DNA of 64,000 nt from Rhodoblastus sp963713695 (GTDB taxonomy: Bacteria; Pseudomonadota; Alphaproteobacteria; Rhizobiales; Beijerinckiaceae): positions 476,590 through 540,589 of the forward strand of contig CAVQMU010000005.1 in NCBI GenBank assembly GCA_963713695.1, in the 5' to 3' direction. Made by a program: the position numbers and the translations under genes. Shown in pieces: positions 7,894-17,672 of the stretch. The notes below the pieces were generated by a model that worked only from the letters and a program-made list of their open reading frames with translations, made no database searches and was not told where the DNA came from. Every line of letters starts with the position of its first letter. Positions within the stretch are counted from its first letter, which is position 1.

Positions 7894-8836
7894 CTAACGG
7901 CCGATCTTGCCGAGTTCTTCGTTCAGCTCCGGCAGCGCGGCATAGAGGTCGGCGACGAGCCCGTAATCGGCGACCTGGAAGATCGGAGCGTCCTCGTCCT
8001 TGTTGATGGCGACGATGACTTTCGAAGTCCTTCATGCCCGCAAGATGCTGGATCGCGCCGGAAATGCCGACGGCGATGTAAAGCTCGGGCGCCACCACCT
8101 TGCCGGTCTGGCCGACCTGCCAGTCGTTCGGCGCATAGCCCGCGTCGACCGCTGCGCGCGACGCGCCCATGGCCGCGCCGAGCTTGTCGGCGACAGGCTC
8201 GATGTAGGTCTTGAAGTTTTCGGCGTTCTGCATGGCGCGGCCGCCGGAAATGATGATCTTGGCCGAGGTCAGCTCAGGACGGTCGGATTTGGCCAGGGCT
8301 TCGCTCTTGAAATTCGAAAGTCCGGATTCTGCCGGGGCCGAAATTGCCTCGATGGCTGCCGAGCCGCCTCCGGCGGTGGCGGCGAAGGTCGATGTCCGGA
8401 TGGTCACGACCTTCTTGTAATCGGTCGCCTGCACGGTCTGGACGGCGTTGCCGGCGTAAATCGGACGCTCGAACGTGTCGGACGAAACGACTTTCGAGAT
8501 TTCCGACACCTGCGCCACGTCGAGCAGCGCGGCGACGCGGGGCAACACATTCTTGCCGGTGGAAGTCGCGGGGGCGACGATAGCGTCGTAATTCGGCGCG
8601 AGCGACACGATCAGCTCGGCGAGGGACTCCGCCATGCCGTGTGAAAAAGCGTCTCCGGACACAGTCAGCACCTTTTCGACGCCGGCGAGCTTGGCGGCCG
8701 CCTGGGCCGCCTCATCGCCGGCGCCCGCTACCAGGATATGCACGGGCGCGGAAATGGCGCTGGCGGCGGTCAGGGCCTTGGCGGTAGCGTCGTTGAGATG
8801 GCCGTTATGTACTTCGGCGAGAAGAAGAGTCGTCAT
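7894..8836 (-). CDS. etfA: Electron transfer flavoprotein alpha subunit, one +1 frameshift
   Basis: EtfA binds FAD and with EtfB carries electrons from acyl-CoA and other dehydrogenases to ETF-quinone oxidoreductase. The N-terminal domain starts MTTLLLAEVHNGHL; the FAD domain shows IIISGGRAMQNAENF and GQTGKVVAPELYIAVGISGAIQHLAGM. At 8021-8026 an extra base breaks the frame inside the conserved GMKDFKVIVAINKD stretch. The tail continues in the next frame (DEDAPIFQVADYGLVADLYAALPEL, ending GKIGR, stop 7894-7896). Without the extra base the protein is 313 residues, normal length. Its ATG overlaps the etfB stop by one base, so translation is coupled. Confidence 0.92.
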
Positions 8837-9585
8837 CAGAGCACCCCGGCTTCATTTTTGAGTTTGCCGACCAGTTCGGCGACGGAGGCGACCTTTACGC
8901 CCGCCTTGCGGCTGCCAGGCTCGGTCGTCTTCAGCACTTTCAGTCGTGGCGCGACGTCAACGCCGTAATCGGCCGGGGTCTTTTCCGCGATCGGCTTCTT
9001 CTTCGCCTTCATGATATTGGGCAGCGAGGCGTAGCGGGGCTCGTTGAGGCGTAGATCGGTGGTTACGACCGCCGGCGTTTTAAGCGTCACGGTCTGGAGG
9101 CCGCCGTCGACTTCGCGGGTTACATCGACCGACCCGTCGGCGAGTTCAACCTTGGAGGCGAAAGTGCCCTGGCCCCAGCCGAGGAGCGCGGCGAGCATCT
9201 GGCCGGTCTGGTTGAAATCGTCGTCGATCGCCTGCTTGCCGAGGATGATCAGGCCTGGCTGTTCTTCAAGCGCTACGGCCTTGAGGATCTTGGCGACGGC
9301 GAGAGGTTCGACCATCGCGTCGGTCTTGACCAGAATGCCGCGATCGGCGCCCATGGCGAGGCCGGTGCGCAGGGTTTCGGTCGCCTGCTGCGGGCCGATG
9401 GAAATAACGATCACCTCGGTCGCCTTGCCCGCTTCCTTAAGGCGCAGCGCCTCTTCGACCGCGATTTCGTCGAAGGGATTCATCGACATCTTGACATTGG
9501 CCAGCTCGACGCCAGACCCGTCCGTCTTCACCCTGATCTTGACGTTGTAATCGACGACCCGCTTCACGGGCACCAGAATTTTCAT
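8836..9585 (-). CDS. etfB: Electron transfer flavoprotein beta subunit
   Basis: A 249-residue protein with the family N-terminus MKILVPVKRVVDYNVKIRV, the NPFDEIAVEEALRLKE segment and the AMP/adenine-site region VIVISIGPQQATETLRTGLAMGADRGI. The ETF-beta signature VVTTDLRLNEPRYASLPNIMKAKKKPI is clear near the C-terminus. It partners EtfA, whose start codon overlaps its stop. A purine-rich CGGAGGTCGAAGGCC precedes the ATG and gives a good ribosome-binding site. This gene heads the etfB-etfA-hbd run. Confidence 0.96.
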   Translation of the reverse strand: MKILVPVKRVVDYNVKIRVKTDGSGVELANVKMSMNPFDEIAVEEALRLKEAGKATEVIVISIGPQQATETLRTGLAMGADRGILVKTDAMVEPLAVAKILKAVALEEQPGLIILGKQAIDDDFNQTGQMLAALLGWGQGTFASKVELADGSVDVTREVDGGLQTVTLKTPAVVTTDLRLNEPRYASLPNIMKAKKKPIAEKTPADYGVDVAPRLKVLKTTEPGSRKAGVKVASVAELVGKLKNEAGVL

Positions 9586-9721
9586 GGCCTTCGACCTCCG
9601 ATAGGAGCGGAAATTGGTGGGATGATCTGGTAATCGTGGCAGTGAAGCGAGTCAACGCCGCCATGGCGCCAGAACAGTTTTGGGGAGGGTGCGGCGCATT
9701 GCCACGAGGGGCGGGAAAATA

Positions 9722-10297
9722 TCAGCGATTCCCGCCGGGCCGCCACAAAATGTCGCGGGCGCCATCATCGTTGGCGACGCGCGCGGCGACAAAAAGGAAG
9801 TCCGATAGGCGGTTGATATACTGCAGGGCCTCGTCGCCGATCAATTCGCCTTCTTGAGCCAGCGCGACCATTCGCCGTTCGGCGCGGCGCGCGACGGCGC
9901 GGGCGAGATGCAAGGCCGCGGCGGCTGGGGAACCACCTGGAAGAACAAAAGATTTCAGAGGCTGCAGCCGCGCGTTCAACGCGTCTATTTCCTCCTCAAG
10001 GCGTTTGACCTGGGAGGCAACGATCCGCAACGCCTGATAGCCAAGCGGCTTGTCCGAGGGCGGGGTGGCAAGATCCGCGCCGAGATCGAAAAGGTCGTTC
10101 TGAATCCGCTCTAGCATCACATGGAGCTCGGGCCAAGCGGACGTCGAAAGCCGCGCGAAACCAATTGCTGAATTGGTCTCGTCGATTTCGCCGTAGGCGT
10201 CGACGCGCGGATGGCTTTTGATGCGTCGTTCGCCGTTCGCAAGGCCGGTCGTGCCGTCGTCGCCGGTTTTCGTGTAAATCTTGTTCAGCTTCACCAT
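9722..10297 (-). CDS. Cob(I)yrinic acid a,c-diamide adenosyltransferase (PduO type)
   Basis: A 191-residue protein that transfers adenosyl from ATP to cob(I)alamin to make adenosylcobalamin. Diagnostic motifs are the N-terminal YTKTGDDGTTGL (ATP-binding loop), RVDAYGEIDETNSAIG, SFVLPGGSPAAAALHLARAVARRAER and the C-terminal YINRLSDFLFVAAR. Length is family-typical. It sits 21 bases downstream of the small twin-TM gene and upstream of etfB on the same strand. Location next to acyl-CoA metabolism genes fits supply of B12 to a methylmalonyl- or ethylmalonyl-CoA mutase, though no mutase is in the window. Confidence 0.94.
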   Translation of the reverse strand: MVKLNKIYTKTGDDGTTGLANGERRIKSHPRVDAYGEIDETNSAIGFARLSTSAWPELHVMLERIQNDLFDLGADLATPPSDKPLGYQALRIVASQVKRLEEEIDALNARLQPLKSFVLPGGSPAAAALHLARAVARRAERRMVALAQEGELIGDEALQYINRLSDFLFVAARVANDDGARDILWRPGGNR

Positions 10298-10318
10298 GGC
10301 GCCATTGTCCGGATCCGA

Positions 10319-10507
10319 TCATCTGCGCAGAAAAAGGGCGCCCATGATGACGACGATCGCCACCAATTGCAGTCCGACGCGCCAACGCATGAGTTTCTGC
10401 GACAGATTTGGGCTGCCGCCGCGCAGCATGTTGGCCAGCCCCATGAAAAGCACAACCGTCACCGCAAGCAAGGCCGCGCCCAGAACGTAATTCATATATT
10501 GACTCAT
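10319..10507 (-). CDS. Small twin-transmembrane protein (HIG1-like)
   Basis: A 62-residue protein with two hydrophobic helices (YVLGAALLAVTVVLFMGLAN and VGLQLVAIVVIMGALFL) joined by a short loop with SQKLMRWRVGLQ. The helix-loop-helix pattern with the RWR motif is that of bacterial HIG1/twin transmembrane proteins, small inner-membrane proteins whose eukaryotic relatives modulate respiratory complexes. It is commonly found beside the adenosyltransferase gene in Hyphomicrobiales. Function in bacteria is unknown. Confidence 0.82.
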   Translation of the reverse strand: MSQYMNYVLGAALLAVTVVLFMGLANMLRGGSPNLSQKLMRWRVGLQLVAIVVIMGALFLRR

Positions 10508-10533
10508 AATCGGCTCTTCCGTTGCGCAAGGAC

Positions 10534-13132
10534 TCAGTCCGGCTTAATCAAGCGTTCAAGATAATCGAGTTCTTCGCGGGCGCGATTGGGGTCCGACAGG
10601 CGGCGGCGCAATTCTTCCAGGACCCTGCGCGCCTTCTGGGCTGCGGTCGCGTCGACGTTGTTCATTCTGGTGGGGCGGCCGAAAGGCCCTTCCCCGTTCT
10701 GGCCGCGCATGCTGCGTCCCTTGCCGTCCGGACCCTCCTCGTCGCCCGGCGCCTCGCCGCCCTGCTGCGCCTGCTTGGCCATTTCCCCGGCCCCCTTGCG
10801 CAGCCCGTCCAGCGCGCGGCGTTGCGCATCTAGCGCCTTGGGGTCATCGCCCTTGCCGAGCGACTGCTCGGCGTCGCGCATCGCCTCCTCTGCTTCGGCG
10901 AGACCTTTGGGCCCCGACGCGCCGGGACTTGCGCCTTTTCGACGCAGCGATTCCAACTTTTCGCGCAATTGACCCTGACGCTGATCGAGGGAGTCTCTGC
11001 GGCTCGTCCTGTTTTCCCGCCGCGCCCGTGTCCGGACTCTGCTTTTCGCCCTGCTGCTCTTCACTGTTCTCGGACTGCGCGTCCGGCTCCTGCTGGCCAT
11101 GCTGGCGCGCAAATGTATCGTCGCGTAGCTTCTGCTGCTCCCGCATCAGCCTGTCGATATCATGCAGGGCCTTGCGATTTTCCGCCGCCTTGCCGTTTTG
11201 GTCGGACTTTTCGGCGGAGCGGAGGTTTTCCAGCATCTCCTGCATGCGGTCGAGCATGTCCATGGCGGCCTGCTTGTCGCCATTCTTTGCGGCCTCGGCC
11301 ATCTGGTCGAGCATGGATTTGAAATCTTTGGGCGTCACCGATTTGCCGTCGCCCGTCTCGCTTTCGCCGGACTGTGATTTCCGCGCCGCCTTCTTCTCCA
11401 TCTCCGCGAGAAATTCGTCCATGGCCTTTTGCAACTGTTGAGTCAGCCGCGCGATTTCCTCCGGCGAGGCGCCGCGGGCCAGGGCCTCGCGCAGCGCCTT
11501 TTCCGCGGCGCGGAGGTCGCGTTCCGCCCGCGGCACATTGCCGTCCTCGATCCGAAGGGCCATTTCCCAAAGAAAATCGGCGACGGCGACAAGATCTGCG
11601 TCATTTCGCGCGCGCCTCAGACTGGTGTGGACATAGCGCAGGCCGAGATAGACCCCGAGATCGGGCGTGAAAAGTTCCGGAGCCATCATCAAGGCGTCGA
11701 TCCCGGCGAGAACCCGATCCCGCCTGGAGGAATCCAGCGCGATGAGCCGCCTCTGTTCGGCGAGGGCGAGAGCCAAGGGATTGGTCAGGTTCTTTTTGGG
11801 CAGGACGAAGTCGTGCAGGATGGCTTGCCCCTCGTTGCCGCCCTCGTCATGCACCGTCAGCTTGAGATCTACGTGCGCGCCGGCATAGGGGCTGTCAGTC
11901 CAGTCGATCGTTGAACGCCCTTCGCCGAGCCCGCCCGGCGCGACCGGAAGGTCAAGCTGGCCGGCCGGAGGCGCGTAGAGAGGGTGGCCTTCCGGCGCAG
12001 GACCGTCGGCTGGCGCCATGGCGCTGACCTGCGCATCGCGCGCTCCATAATCGTCGTCGATCCGATAGGCCAGGACGAAGGACCCACGCAGATTGAGCTC
12101 GGGCGACCCAAGCGGCGTGATAACCGGCGGGGCGTCGGGCAGGCTGCGGAAAGCGAAGTCCGTGACGCCCGAGTCCCCGCGGGAGAGCCGCAAGCCGCCA
12201 TCGCCGCGTAGCACGAAACGACGCTCCTTGGTCGTGGCGTCTCCTCCGGAAGGCGGCGATGCTTCGACGCCGCCTTGCGGCGCCAGGCTTAGAGCGATGT
12301 CGTCGCTCGCGCGCACGACAACGGAAGAGCCCACGGGCGCAGAGATTGGGGCTGCCTTGCCGTCGACGCGGGCCAGTGACAGGACGATCGGCGGCTTTCC
12401 AGTGTAGGCGGGGGGGTCGATCCAGGCGTCAATGCGCAAAGGAGTTTTGCTGGCGCTTCCAAATCGCCAATCAAAAGCAGCGGCGACCCGCGCATATTTT
12501 TCTGGGCCGGCGAGGAACCCGCCCGCGAAAAGAGCCAGCGCCGCCAAGGCGCCCGTGGCATAGGGATCCTCAGCCCAAAGGCGCGGCGCAGGCCAAACCG
12601 GCCGCAGACGGAGGGCGAATTTTTCAGCACGCCCGAGATGCAGGCGCCAGAGTCGTTCCGTCTGCGGGTCGCCTTGATTGGCCAAAGCGTCGGCAAGGGC
12701 TGTCGCCGGAGCTTCTGCGTGATCAGCGTCGAGCGCGGCGCGCGCTTCATCCGCTGTGGGTGCGGCAATTTGCCTGCGTCGCCAGAGGGCGACTAGAAAC
12801 AGGGCAAGGAACGTCAGCGATCCCGCGATTCGAAGCCAAGCCGCAGCGCCGAGCCAAAGTCCCGTCCAGCTCAAGGCGACAAAAAAGCACGCCACGACCG
12901 CCGCCGGGGCTAACGCCCGGGCAAGGCGCTCGACCAGCAGCGCAGCTTGGGCGAGCAAGGTCAAGCGCCTCAGGCGCGAACGCTTCGCTCCTTGCAAAAG
13001 GGCGCGAAGTCTGGCGCGCCAATCTGATCGAATCCGCGTCACCCCAAAGCGCCTCGTTTCGGATCCCGCGCATTTCCAAGAGATGTAAAAGCGCGGGAAG
13101 ATCCAGCTTTCCTTCGGACGCGTCGCCTTCAC
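10534..13132 (-). CDS. DUF4175/TIGR02302 membrane protein, one frameshift
   Basis: A large protein of about 835-865 residues found in Hyphomicrobiales, function unknown. Near the N-terminus two hydrophobic segments lie around ALAPAAVVACFFVALSWTG and IAGSLTFLALFLVALW, followed by a third (YATGALAALALFAGGFLAG). A large, presumably periplasmic, part has DAWIDPPAYTGKPPI and IDDDYGARDAQVSAMAP. The C-terminal third is a charged, Gln/Glu/Lys-rich coiled-coil-like region with repeated LRR/ERLI segments. The frame changes near 10991-11002 by one base, after AAGKQDEP; the tail resumes as DSLDQRQGQLREKLESL and ends at 10534. The start is uncertain: ATG 13132 gives the longest product, while GTG 13042 (MTRIRSDWRARL) looks closer to the family N-terminus. 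It lies downstream of lysA on the same strand. Confidence 0.82.
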
Positions 13133-13195
13133 GCGAACAGGTTTTCATCTCGCTTGAAACGCAATGAAACGACAATCACGCGCCCTAAAAAAGGT

Positions 13196-14464
13196 TCATG
13201 TCAACCATGGCGGAATTTTATCCAACCCGATCAAGGCGTCATAATCGCCACGCGGTCGGATAACCGCATGCTGGACGCCGTCCACCAGGACCTCGGGAAT
13301 GAGCAGGCGGGAATTGTAGGTTCCGGCATGGACAGCGCCATAGGCCCCTGCTGACATGATCGCCAGGAGGTCGCCAGGCTTTGGCTCCGGCAATGTGCGA
13401 CCCTGGGCCAGAAAGTCGCCGGTTTCGCAGACCGGTCCGACGATATCGGCCTTGATCGGAGCCGCCTTGCCATCAGTTCTGATCGAGAAAATATCGTGAT
13501 GAGCTTCATAAAGCGTCGGGCGAACAAGATCGTTCATCGCCGCATCGACAATGACGAAGTTTTTCGCGGCGCCATGCTTCACGTAGAGAACGCGGGTCAC
13601 GAGCACGCCGGCGTTGCCGACGATCAAACGGCCAGGCTCAAAGACCGTGCGCGTCTTGAGCGGCTTGATATGGCGCCGGACGATTTCCGCATAAAGTTCC
13701 GGACGGTAGCTGTCCGGATTCTCGATTTCGGAATAGGGTATGCCCAACCCGCCGCCGAGATCGAGATGCGCGATTTCGTGCCCGTCCGCGCGCAATTGTT
13801 TCACGAACTCGGCGAGTATGGCGAAAGCGTTGTCAAAAGGCGCGAGATCGGTGATCTGTGAACCGATATGCATATCGACGCCGGCGATCTTGATGCCGGG
13901 CAGGCGAGCCGCCTTGGCGTAAACCTCGCGGGCGACAGAAATCGGGATGCCGAACTTGTTTTCCGATTTGCCGGTCGAAATTTTGGCGTGGGTTTTCGCG
14001 TCGACATCCGGATTGACACGCAGCGCTATGTCAGCCTGCTGCCCTCTCGAATTGGCGATTTCCGAAATACGCGCGAGCTCAGGTTCAGATTCAACATTGA
14101 AGCAGAAAATACCGGAATCCAGCGCGAGTGCGATTTCGCGATCTGTCTTGCCGACGCCTGAAAAAGTGATCCTTTCGCCCGGTGTCCCGGCGGCGCGGGC
14201 GCGGCGTAATTCGCCTTCTGAAACCACGTCCATGCCTGCGCCGAGCTTCGTCAGCAAAGCCAGCACGGCTTGGTTGGAATTTGCCTTCATCGCATAGCAG
14301 ACCATGGCGTCGAGATCGCCCATGGCTTCCGAAAACACGGTAAAATGGCGTCGGATCGTCGCTGCGCTGTAGCAATAGAAGGGCGTTTCCACGCTCTGCG
14401 CCAGTTCCGGCAGGGACACTCCCTCAGCGTGGAGAATGCCCCCGTCATAACGAAAAAAGTGCAT
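13196..14464 (-). CDS. lysA: Diaminopimelate decarboxylase
   Basis: A 422-residue PLP enzyme that performs the last step of lysine synthesis, meso-DAP to L-lysine plus CO2. The PLP lysine lies in CYAMKANSNQAVL; the glycine-rich phosphate site is HLDLGGGLGIPYSE; the partner-site motif is GPVCETGDFLAQGR; and AGAYGAVHAGTYNSRLL is near the C-terminus. All are typical of LysA rather than other group III decarboxylases. It lies 8 bases after lptM, which follows argH on the same strand, the standard argH-lptM-lysA arrangement in alphaproteobacteria. Confidence 0.96.
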   Translation of the reverse strand: MHFFRYDGGILHAEGVSLPELAQSVETPFYCYSAATIRRHFTVFSEAMGDLDAMVCYAMKANSNQAVLALLTKLGAGMDVVSEGELRRARAAGTPGERITFSGVGKTDREIALALDSGIFCFNVESEPELARISEIANSRGQQADIALRVNPDVDAKTHAKISTGKSENKFGIPISVAREVYAKAARLPGIKIAGVDMHIGSQITDLAPFDNAFAILAEFVKQLRADGHEIAHLDLGGGLGIPYSEIENPDSYRPELYAEIVRRHIKPLKTRTVFEPGRLIVGNAGVLVTRVLYVKHGAAKNFVIVDAAMNDLVRPTLYEAHHDIFSIRTDGKAAPIKADIVGPVCETGDFLAQGRTLPEPKPGDLLAIMSAGAYGAVHAGTYNSRLLIPEVLVDGVQHAVIRPRGDYDALIGLDKIPPWLT

Positions 14465-14472
14465 GCCGAACC

Positions 14473-14733
14473 TCAGAGCAGGAAATCGAAAGGCGTCGAT
14501 TGGCGCGGGACGCCGGCCTTGAGAGCGTTGTCGTCGACGCCATGGGGCGGCGACTTTTGCGAATTGGCGGTCGGATCGGCTTGGGAGGGCGGGGGCTTGG
14601 TCGCGTCGGCCTTGGCCGCCACGTCAGGATCCAGCGGCACGGGCAGACCGCGCCGGCCGCATCCGTCGAGCAGAAGGGCTCCAGACAAGGCCGCCGCGAA
14701 CAACGCAGTCCTGAATATGGAATGACATGTCAA
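14473..14733 (-). CDS. lptM: LptM-like small lipoprotein
   Basis: An 86-residue protein with a hydrophobic leader (FRTALFAAALSGALLLDGC). The lipobox LDGC places the lipidated cysteine at residue 25, followed by GRRGLPVPLDP. The GCGRRGPL-type start of the mature part is the hallmark of LptM/YifL, a lipoprotein that assists maturation of the LPS translocon LptDE. The rest is Pro/Ala/Asp-rich and probably unfolded. Its place between argH and lysA is conserved and supports the call. Confidence 0.82.
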   Translation of the reverse strand: MTCHSIFRTALFAAALSGALLLDGCGRRGLPVPLDPDVAAKADATKPPPSQADPTANSQKSPPHGVDDNALKAGVPRQSTPFDFLL

Positions 14734-14831
14734 AAGTCCCGACTCCCGGAAAATGCGGACGCGATTGGCGCGGACTATAGCCGATGATGCGGCTTAACGC
14801 GCCATGGCCCGAAAAAATACTTTCAGCCTCG

Positions 14832-16223
14832 CTATGCCTTTTCGCTCTCGAGGAGGCGCATCCATTCCACCGCTTGCCGGCGGACGTTTTCCGGCGCTGT
14901 GCCGCCATAGCTGGTCCGGCTGCTCACCGATTTCTCGACGCCGAGGACCTCGAAGACCTCTTTGGTGATCTCCGGGTCGACCGAATGCATCTGATCCAGC
15001 GACAATTGTTCGAGTTCCAGCCCCGCTTCGGCGGCGAGGGCGACGATTCGCCCGGTGACGTGATGCGCCTTGCGGAAGGGCATGCCGAGGGCGCGCACCA
15101 GCCAGTCGGCGAGATCCGTAGCCGTGGAATAGCCAGAGCCAGCCGCAGCCTTCATTCGGTCGAGGCGCGGGCTCATGTCGCCGACCATCCCGGTCATGGC
15201 GGCGATGCACAAAGAAAGCGACTGCAACGAATCGAAGCAGCCTTCCTTGTCTTCCTGCATGTCCTTGGAATAGGCGAGAGGCAGGCCTTTCATCACAATC
15301 AGAAGTCCCGCGAGATCGCCGATGATTCTACCCGATTTGCCGCGAACCAGCTCGGCTGCGTCCGGATTGCGTTTCTGCGGCATGATCGACGAGCCCGTCG
15401 TGAACTTGTCCGACAGGCTGACGAAGCCGAACTGCGACGTCGTCCACAGCACGATTTCCTCCGCGAAACGCGAGAGATGCGTCGCGGCTATAGCCGCCGC
15501 GGACAGGGTTTCGAGCACAAAGTCGCGGTCGGAAACGCTATCGAGCGAATTGGCGGTCGGCCGGTCGAAGCCGAGCGCCTTGGCCGTGGCGAAGCGGTCA
15601 ATAGGGAAAGATGTGCCGGCCAGAGCCGCCGCGCCGAGCGGACACGCGTTCAGCCGCGCGCGGGCGTCGTGGAAACGGCCGCGATCCCTGGAAATCATTT
15701 CCACATAGGCGAGCAAATGATGTCCGAACGTTACTGGCTGGGCCGACTGCAAATGGGTGAAGCCAGGCATGACCGCTTCGGCGAAGCTTTCTGCCTTCCG
15801 GGCCAAGACGATCTGGAATTCATGCAGTTGGCGGTCAAGTTCGTCAATTGTGTCCCGCACCCACAGCTTGAAATCGAGCGCTACCTGATCGTTGCGCGAG
15901 CGGGCGGTGTGCAACCGTCCCGCCGCTTCGCCGATCAGTTCCGCGAGACGCGACTCGATGTTCATGTGGATGTCTTCGAGCGAGCGGGAAAAAGAAAAAT
16001 TTCCGCTTTCGATCTCGCGCGCAACCTCGTCCAGCCCTATTGTTATGGCTTGGGCGTCGGCCTGCGAAACGATCCCGGTCTGGGCCAACATGGCGACATG
16101 GGCCTTGGATCCCGCTATGTCTTGCCGGGCCAGCCGATAATCGAAGCCGATGGAGGCGTTGATTTCCTCCATGATAGCGTCCGGGCCGCTGGCGAACCGA
16201 CCGCCCCACATTTGATTGCTCAT
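14832..16223 (-). CDS. argH: Argininosuccinate lyase
   Basis: A 463-residue enzyme that splits argininosuccinate to arginine and fumarate, the last step of arginine synthesis. The N-terminus MSNQMWGGRFASGPDA, the HMNIESRL region and the fumarase/lyase superfamily signature GSSIMPQKRNPDAAELVRG are all present, together with FTHLQSAQPVTFGHHLLAY. Length is typical. It is divergent from the TlpA-like gene with only 26 bases between the two starts, so their promoters must overlap or sit inside the coding regions. Confidence 0.97.
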   Translation of the reverse strand: MSNQMWGGRFASGPDAIMEEINASIGFDYRLARQDIAGSKAHVAMLAQTGIVSQADAQAITIGLDEVAREIESGNFSFSRSLEDIHMNIESRLAELIGEAAGRLHTARSRNDQVALDFKLWVRDTIDELDRQLHEFQIVLARKAESFAEAVMPGFTHLQSAQPVTFGHHLLAYVEMISRDRGRFHDARARLNACPLGAAALAGTSFPIDRFATAKALGFDRPTANSLDSVSDRDFVLETLSAAAIAATHLSRFAEEIVLWTTSQFGFVSLSDKFTTGSSIMPQKRNPDAAELVRGKSGRIIGDLAGLLIVMKGLPLAYSKDMQEDKEGCFDSLQSLSLCIAAMTGMVGDMSPRLDRMKAAAGSGYSTATDLADWLVRALGMPFRKAHHVTGRIVALAAEAGLELEQLSLDQMHSVDPEITKEVFEVLGVEKSVSSRTSYGGTAPENVRRQAVEWMRLLESEKA

Positions 16224-16249
16224 GACCGCTCCGCAGCGAGGCCAAACCG

Positions 16250-16948
16250 ATGAATGATGAAGACGACCTGCCGCCCGTCGCCGATCCCGCGCAGATGCGC
16301 GCTATCGCCCGGCGGCTGATCCTGCCTCCCGTCATTCTGGGCGCCGCCGTCTTCGCAGCGGCGCTATGGTTCGTCCTATACGGGATGAATGGGGGCGGGA
16401 GCAAGGAAGCGGCGGCGGCGACAGGCGGCGATTGCACCGCCTCGGCGGCTATTGCGCTAAAACTCAGCCCCTTCGCCAAGGGCGATATCGCCGCCATGGC
16501 CATCAAGACAGACCCTAAACTCATGCCGCCGCTGAATTTCTTGAGCGATTCCGGACCGGTCGACCTCGCCCCCTTCAGAGGGCGGACGATCCTGTTGAAT
16601 CTATGGGCGACCTGGTGCGTTCCTTGTCGCGAGGAGATGCCCGCGCTCGACCGTTTGCAGGGTCTCGCGGCAATTGAGGGTTTTGCCGTGGTCGCGATCA
16701 ACGTGGATACGGCGAGGCTGGATCGGCCCAAGACGTTCTGGCAGGAAACCGGCCTGAAAAACCTGACTTTTTATGCCGATCCAAGCGGCAAAATCCTGTC
16801 AGAACTGCAACAGAGCGGCAAGCTGGTTGGATTGCCGACGACATTCCTGATCGGTCCGGACGGATGCGAAATCGCGACAATCTCCGGGCCTGCCAAATGG
16901 GACGGCGCCGACGCCCTGGCGCTAATCAAGGCGGCGGCGCAAAAATAA
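16250..16948 (+). CDS. tlpA: Membrane-anchored thiol:disulfide oxidoreductase, TlpA-like
   Basis: A 232-residue protein with a cytoplasmic acidic start, one membrane anchor (about residues 22-45) and a periplasmic thioredoxin domain. The redox motif is ATWCVPCREEMPALD (cysteines 123 and 126) and the cis-proline loop is GLPTTFLIGPDGCEIA. This is the pattern of TlpA, which in Bradyrhizobium reduces copper-chaperone and cytochrome oxidase CuA sites during oxidase assembly. The additional GGDC and DGC cysteines could form a structural disulfide, as in TlpA. It is divergent from argH and convergent with grxD (3 bases between stops). Confidence 0.87.
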   Translation: MNDEDDLPPVADPAQMRAIARRLILPPVILGAAVFAAALWFVLYGMNGGGSKEAAAATGGDCTASAAIALKLSPFAKGDIAAMAIKTDPKLMPPLNFLSDSGPVDLAPFRGRTILLNLWATWCVPCREEMPALDRLQGLAAIEGFAVVAINVDTARLDRPKTFWQETGLKNLTFYADPSGKILSELQQSGKLVGLPTTFLIGPDGCEIATISGPAKWDGADALALIKAAAQK

Positions 16949-16951
16949 ACA

Positions 16952-17305
16952 TCAGCCCTGCCGCGGATCCTTGACCGGAACGCCGGCGGATTTGAGCTGG
17001 CCCACCAGTTCGCCCGACTCGAACATTTCGCGGATGATGTCGCAGCCACCGACGAATTCGCCCTTGACGTAGAGCTGCGGAATGGTCGGCCAATTCGCGT
17101 ATTGCTTGACGCCTTCGCGGATTTCCGCGTCTTCGAGGACGTTCACGCCCTTGTATGGGACTTCCAGGAAAGCAAGGATCTTCGCGACCTGGCCGGAAAA
17201 ACCACATTGCGGAAAATTAGGCGTGCCCTTCATGAAGAGGACGACGTCATTTGCGGCGACATCCTGCTTGATGCGGTCAATGGCGTTAGAAGTTGCAGTG
17301 GACAT
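16952..17305 (-). CDS. grxD: Monothiol glutaredoxin, Grx4 family
   Basis: A 117-residue protein with the monothiol CGFS motif (residues 34-37, in PQCGFSGQVAKIL), the GSH-binding WPTIPQLYVKGEFVGGCDI segment and family-typical length. Grx4 proteins bind a bridging 2Fe-2S cluster with glutathione and hand clusters to targets, often as a heterodimer with a BolA protein. The bolA gene lies about 70 bases upstream on the same strand, and purL precedes that, matching the purL-bolA-grxD order seen in related bacteria. Confidence 0.96.
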   Translation of the reverse strand: MSTATSNAIDRIKQDVAANDVVLFMKGTPNFPQCGFSGQVAKILAFLEVPYKGVNVLEDAEIREGVKQYANWPTIPQLYVKGEFVGGCDIIREMFESGELVGQLKSAGVPVKDPRQG

Positions 17306-17374
17306 CTCATGTTCCTTTCAAACGGAGGTCAAGGCTCCGCGACGGAATATAGTTAGGCCGGACAGGCCGCTCGT

Positions 17375-17614
17375 TCAAGCCGTTTCAGGCGCGGCCGTCT
17401 CCAGGGCAAGGGCGTGCAGGACGCCCCCCATATTGCCGCCCAGCGCCGCATAGACGAGCTGATGTTGCTGGACGCGGTTTTTCCCCCGGAACGCCTCAGA
17501 AATTACCTGGGCGCGGTAATGGTCGCCGTCGCCGGCGAGGTCGGTGATGAAAACCTCGGCGTCTGGCAGGGCTTTCTTGATCATCCGTTCGATTTCGCTG
17601 GCTTCCATCGGCAT
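17375..17614 (-). CDS. bolA: BolA family protein
   Basis: A 79-residue protein with the BolA fold: MIKKALPDAEVFITDLAGDGDHYRAQVISEAFRGKNRVQQHQLVYAAL. The conserved H in GDGDHYRA and the RVQQHQLVY helix, whose His is a cluster ligand in Grx-BolA complexes, are present. ATG 17614 is taken as the start because AAGGA lies at suitable spacing; the ATG at 17608 is also possible. A longer in-frame extension overlaps purL and is not credible. Pairing with grxD suggests iron-sulfur trafficking or iron sensing. Confidence 0.92.
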   Translation of the reverse strand: MPMEASEIERMIKKALPDAEVFITDLAGDGDHYRAQVISEAFRGKNRVQQHQLVYAALGGNMGGVLHALALETAAPETA

Positions 17615-17672
17615 CGGGGAATTCCTTGGATTCGGAGGGCTATGAATTGAGGAGGGCGAGCCCTCGGATCTG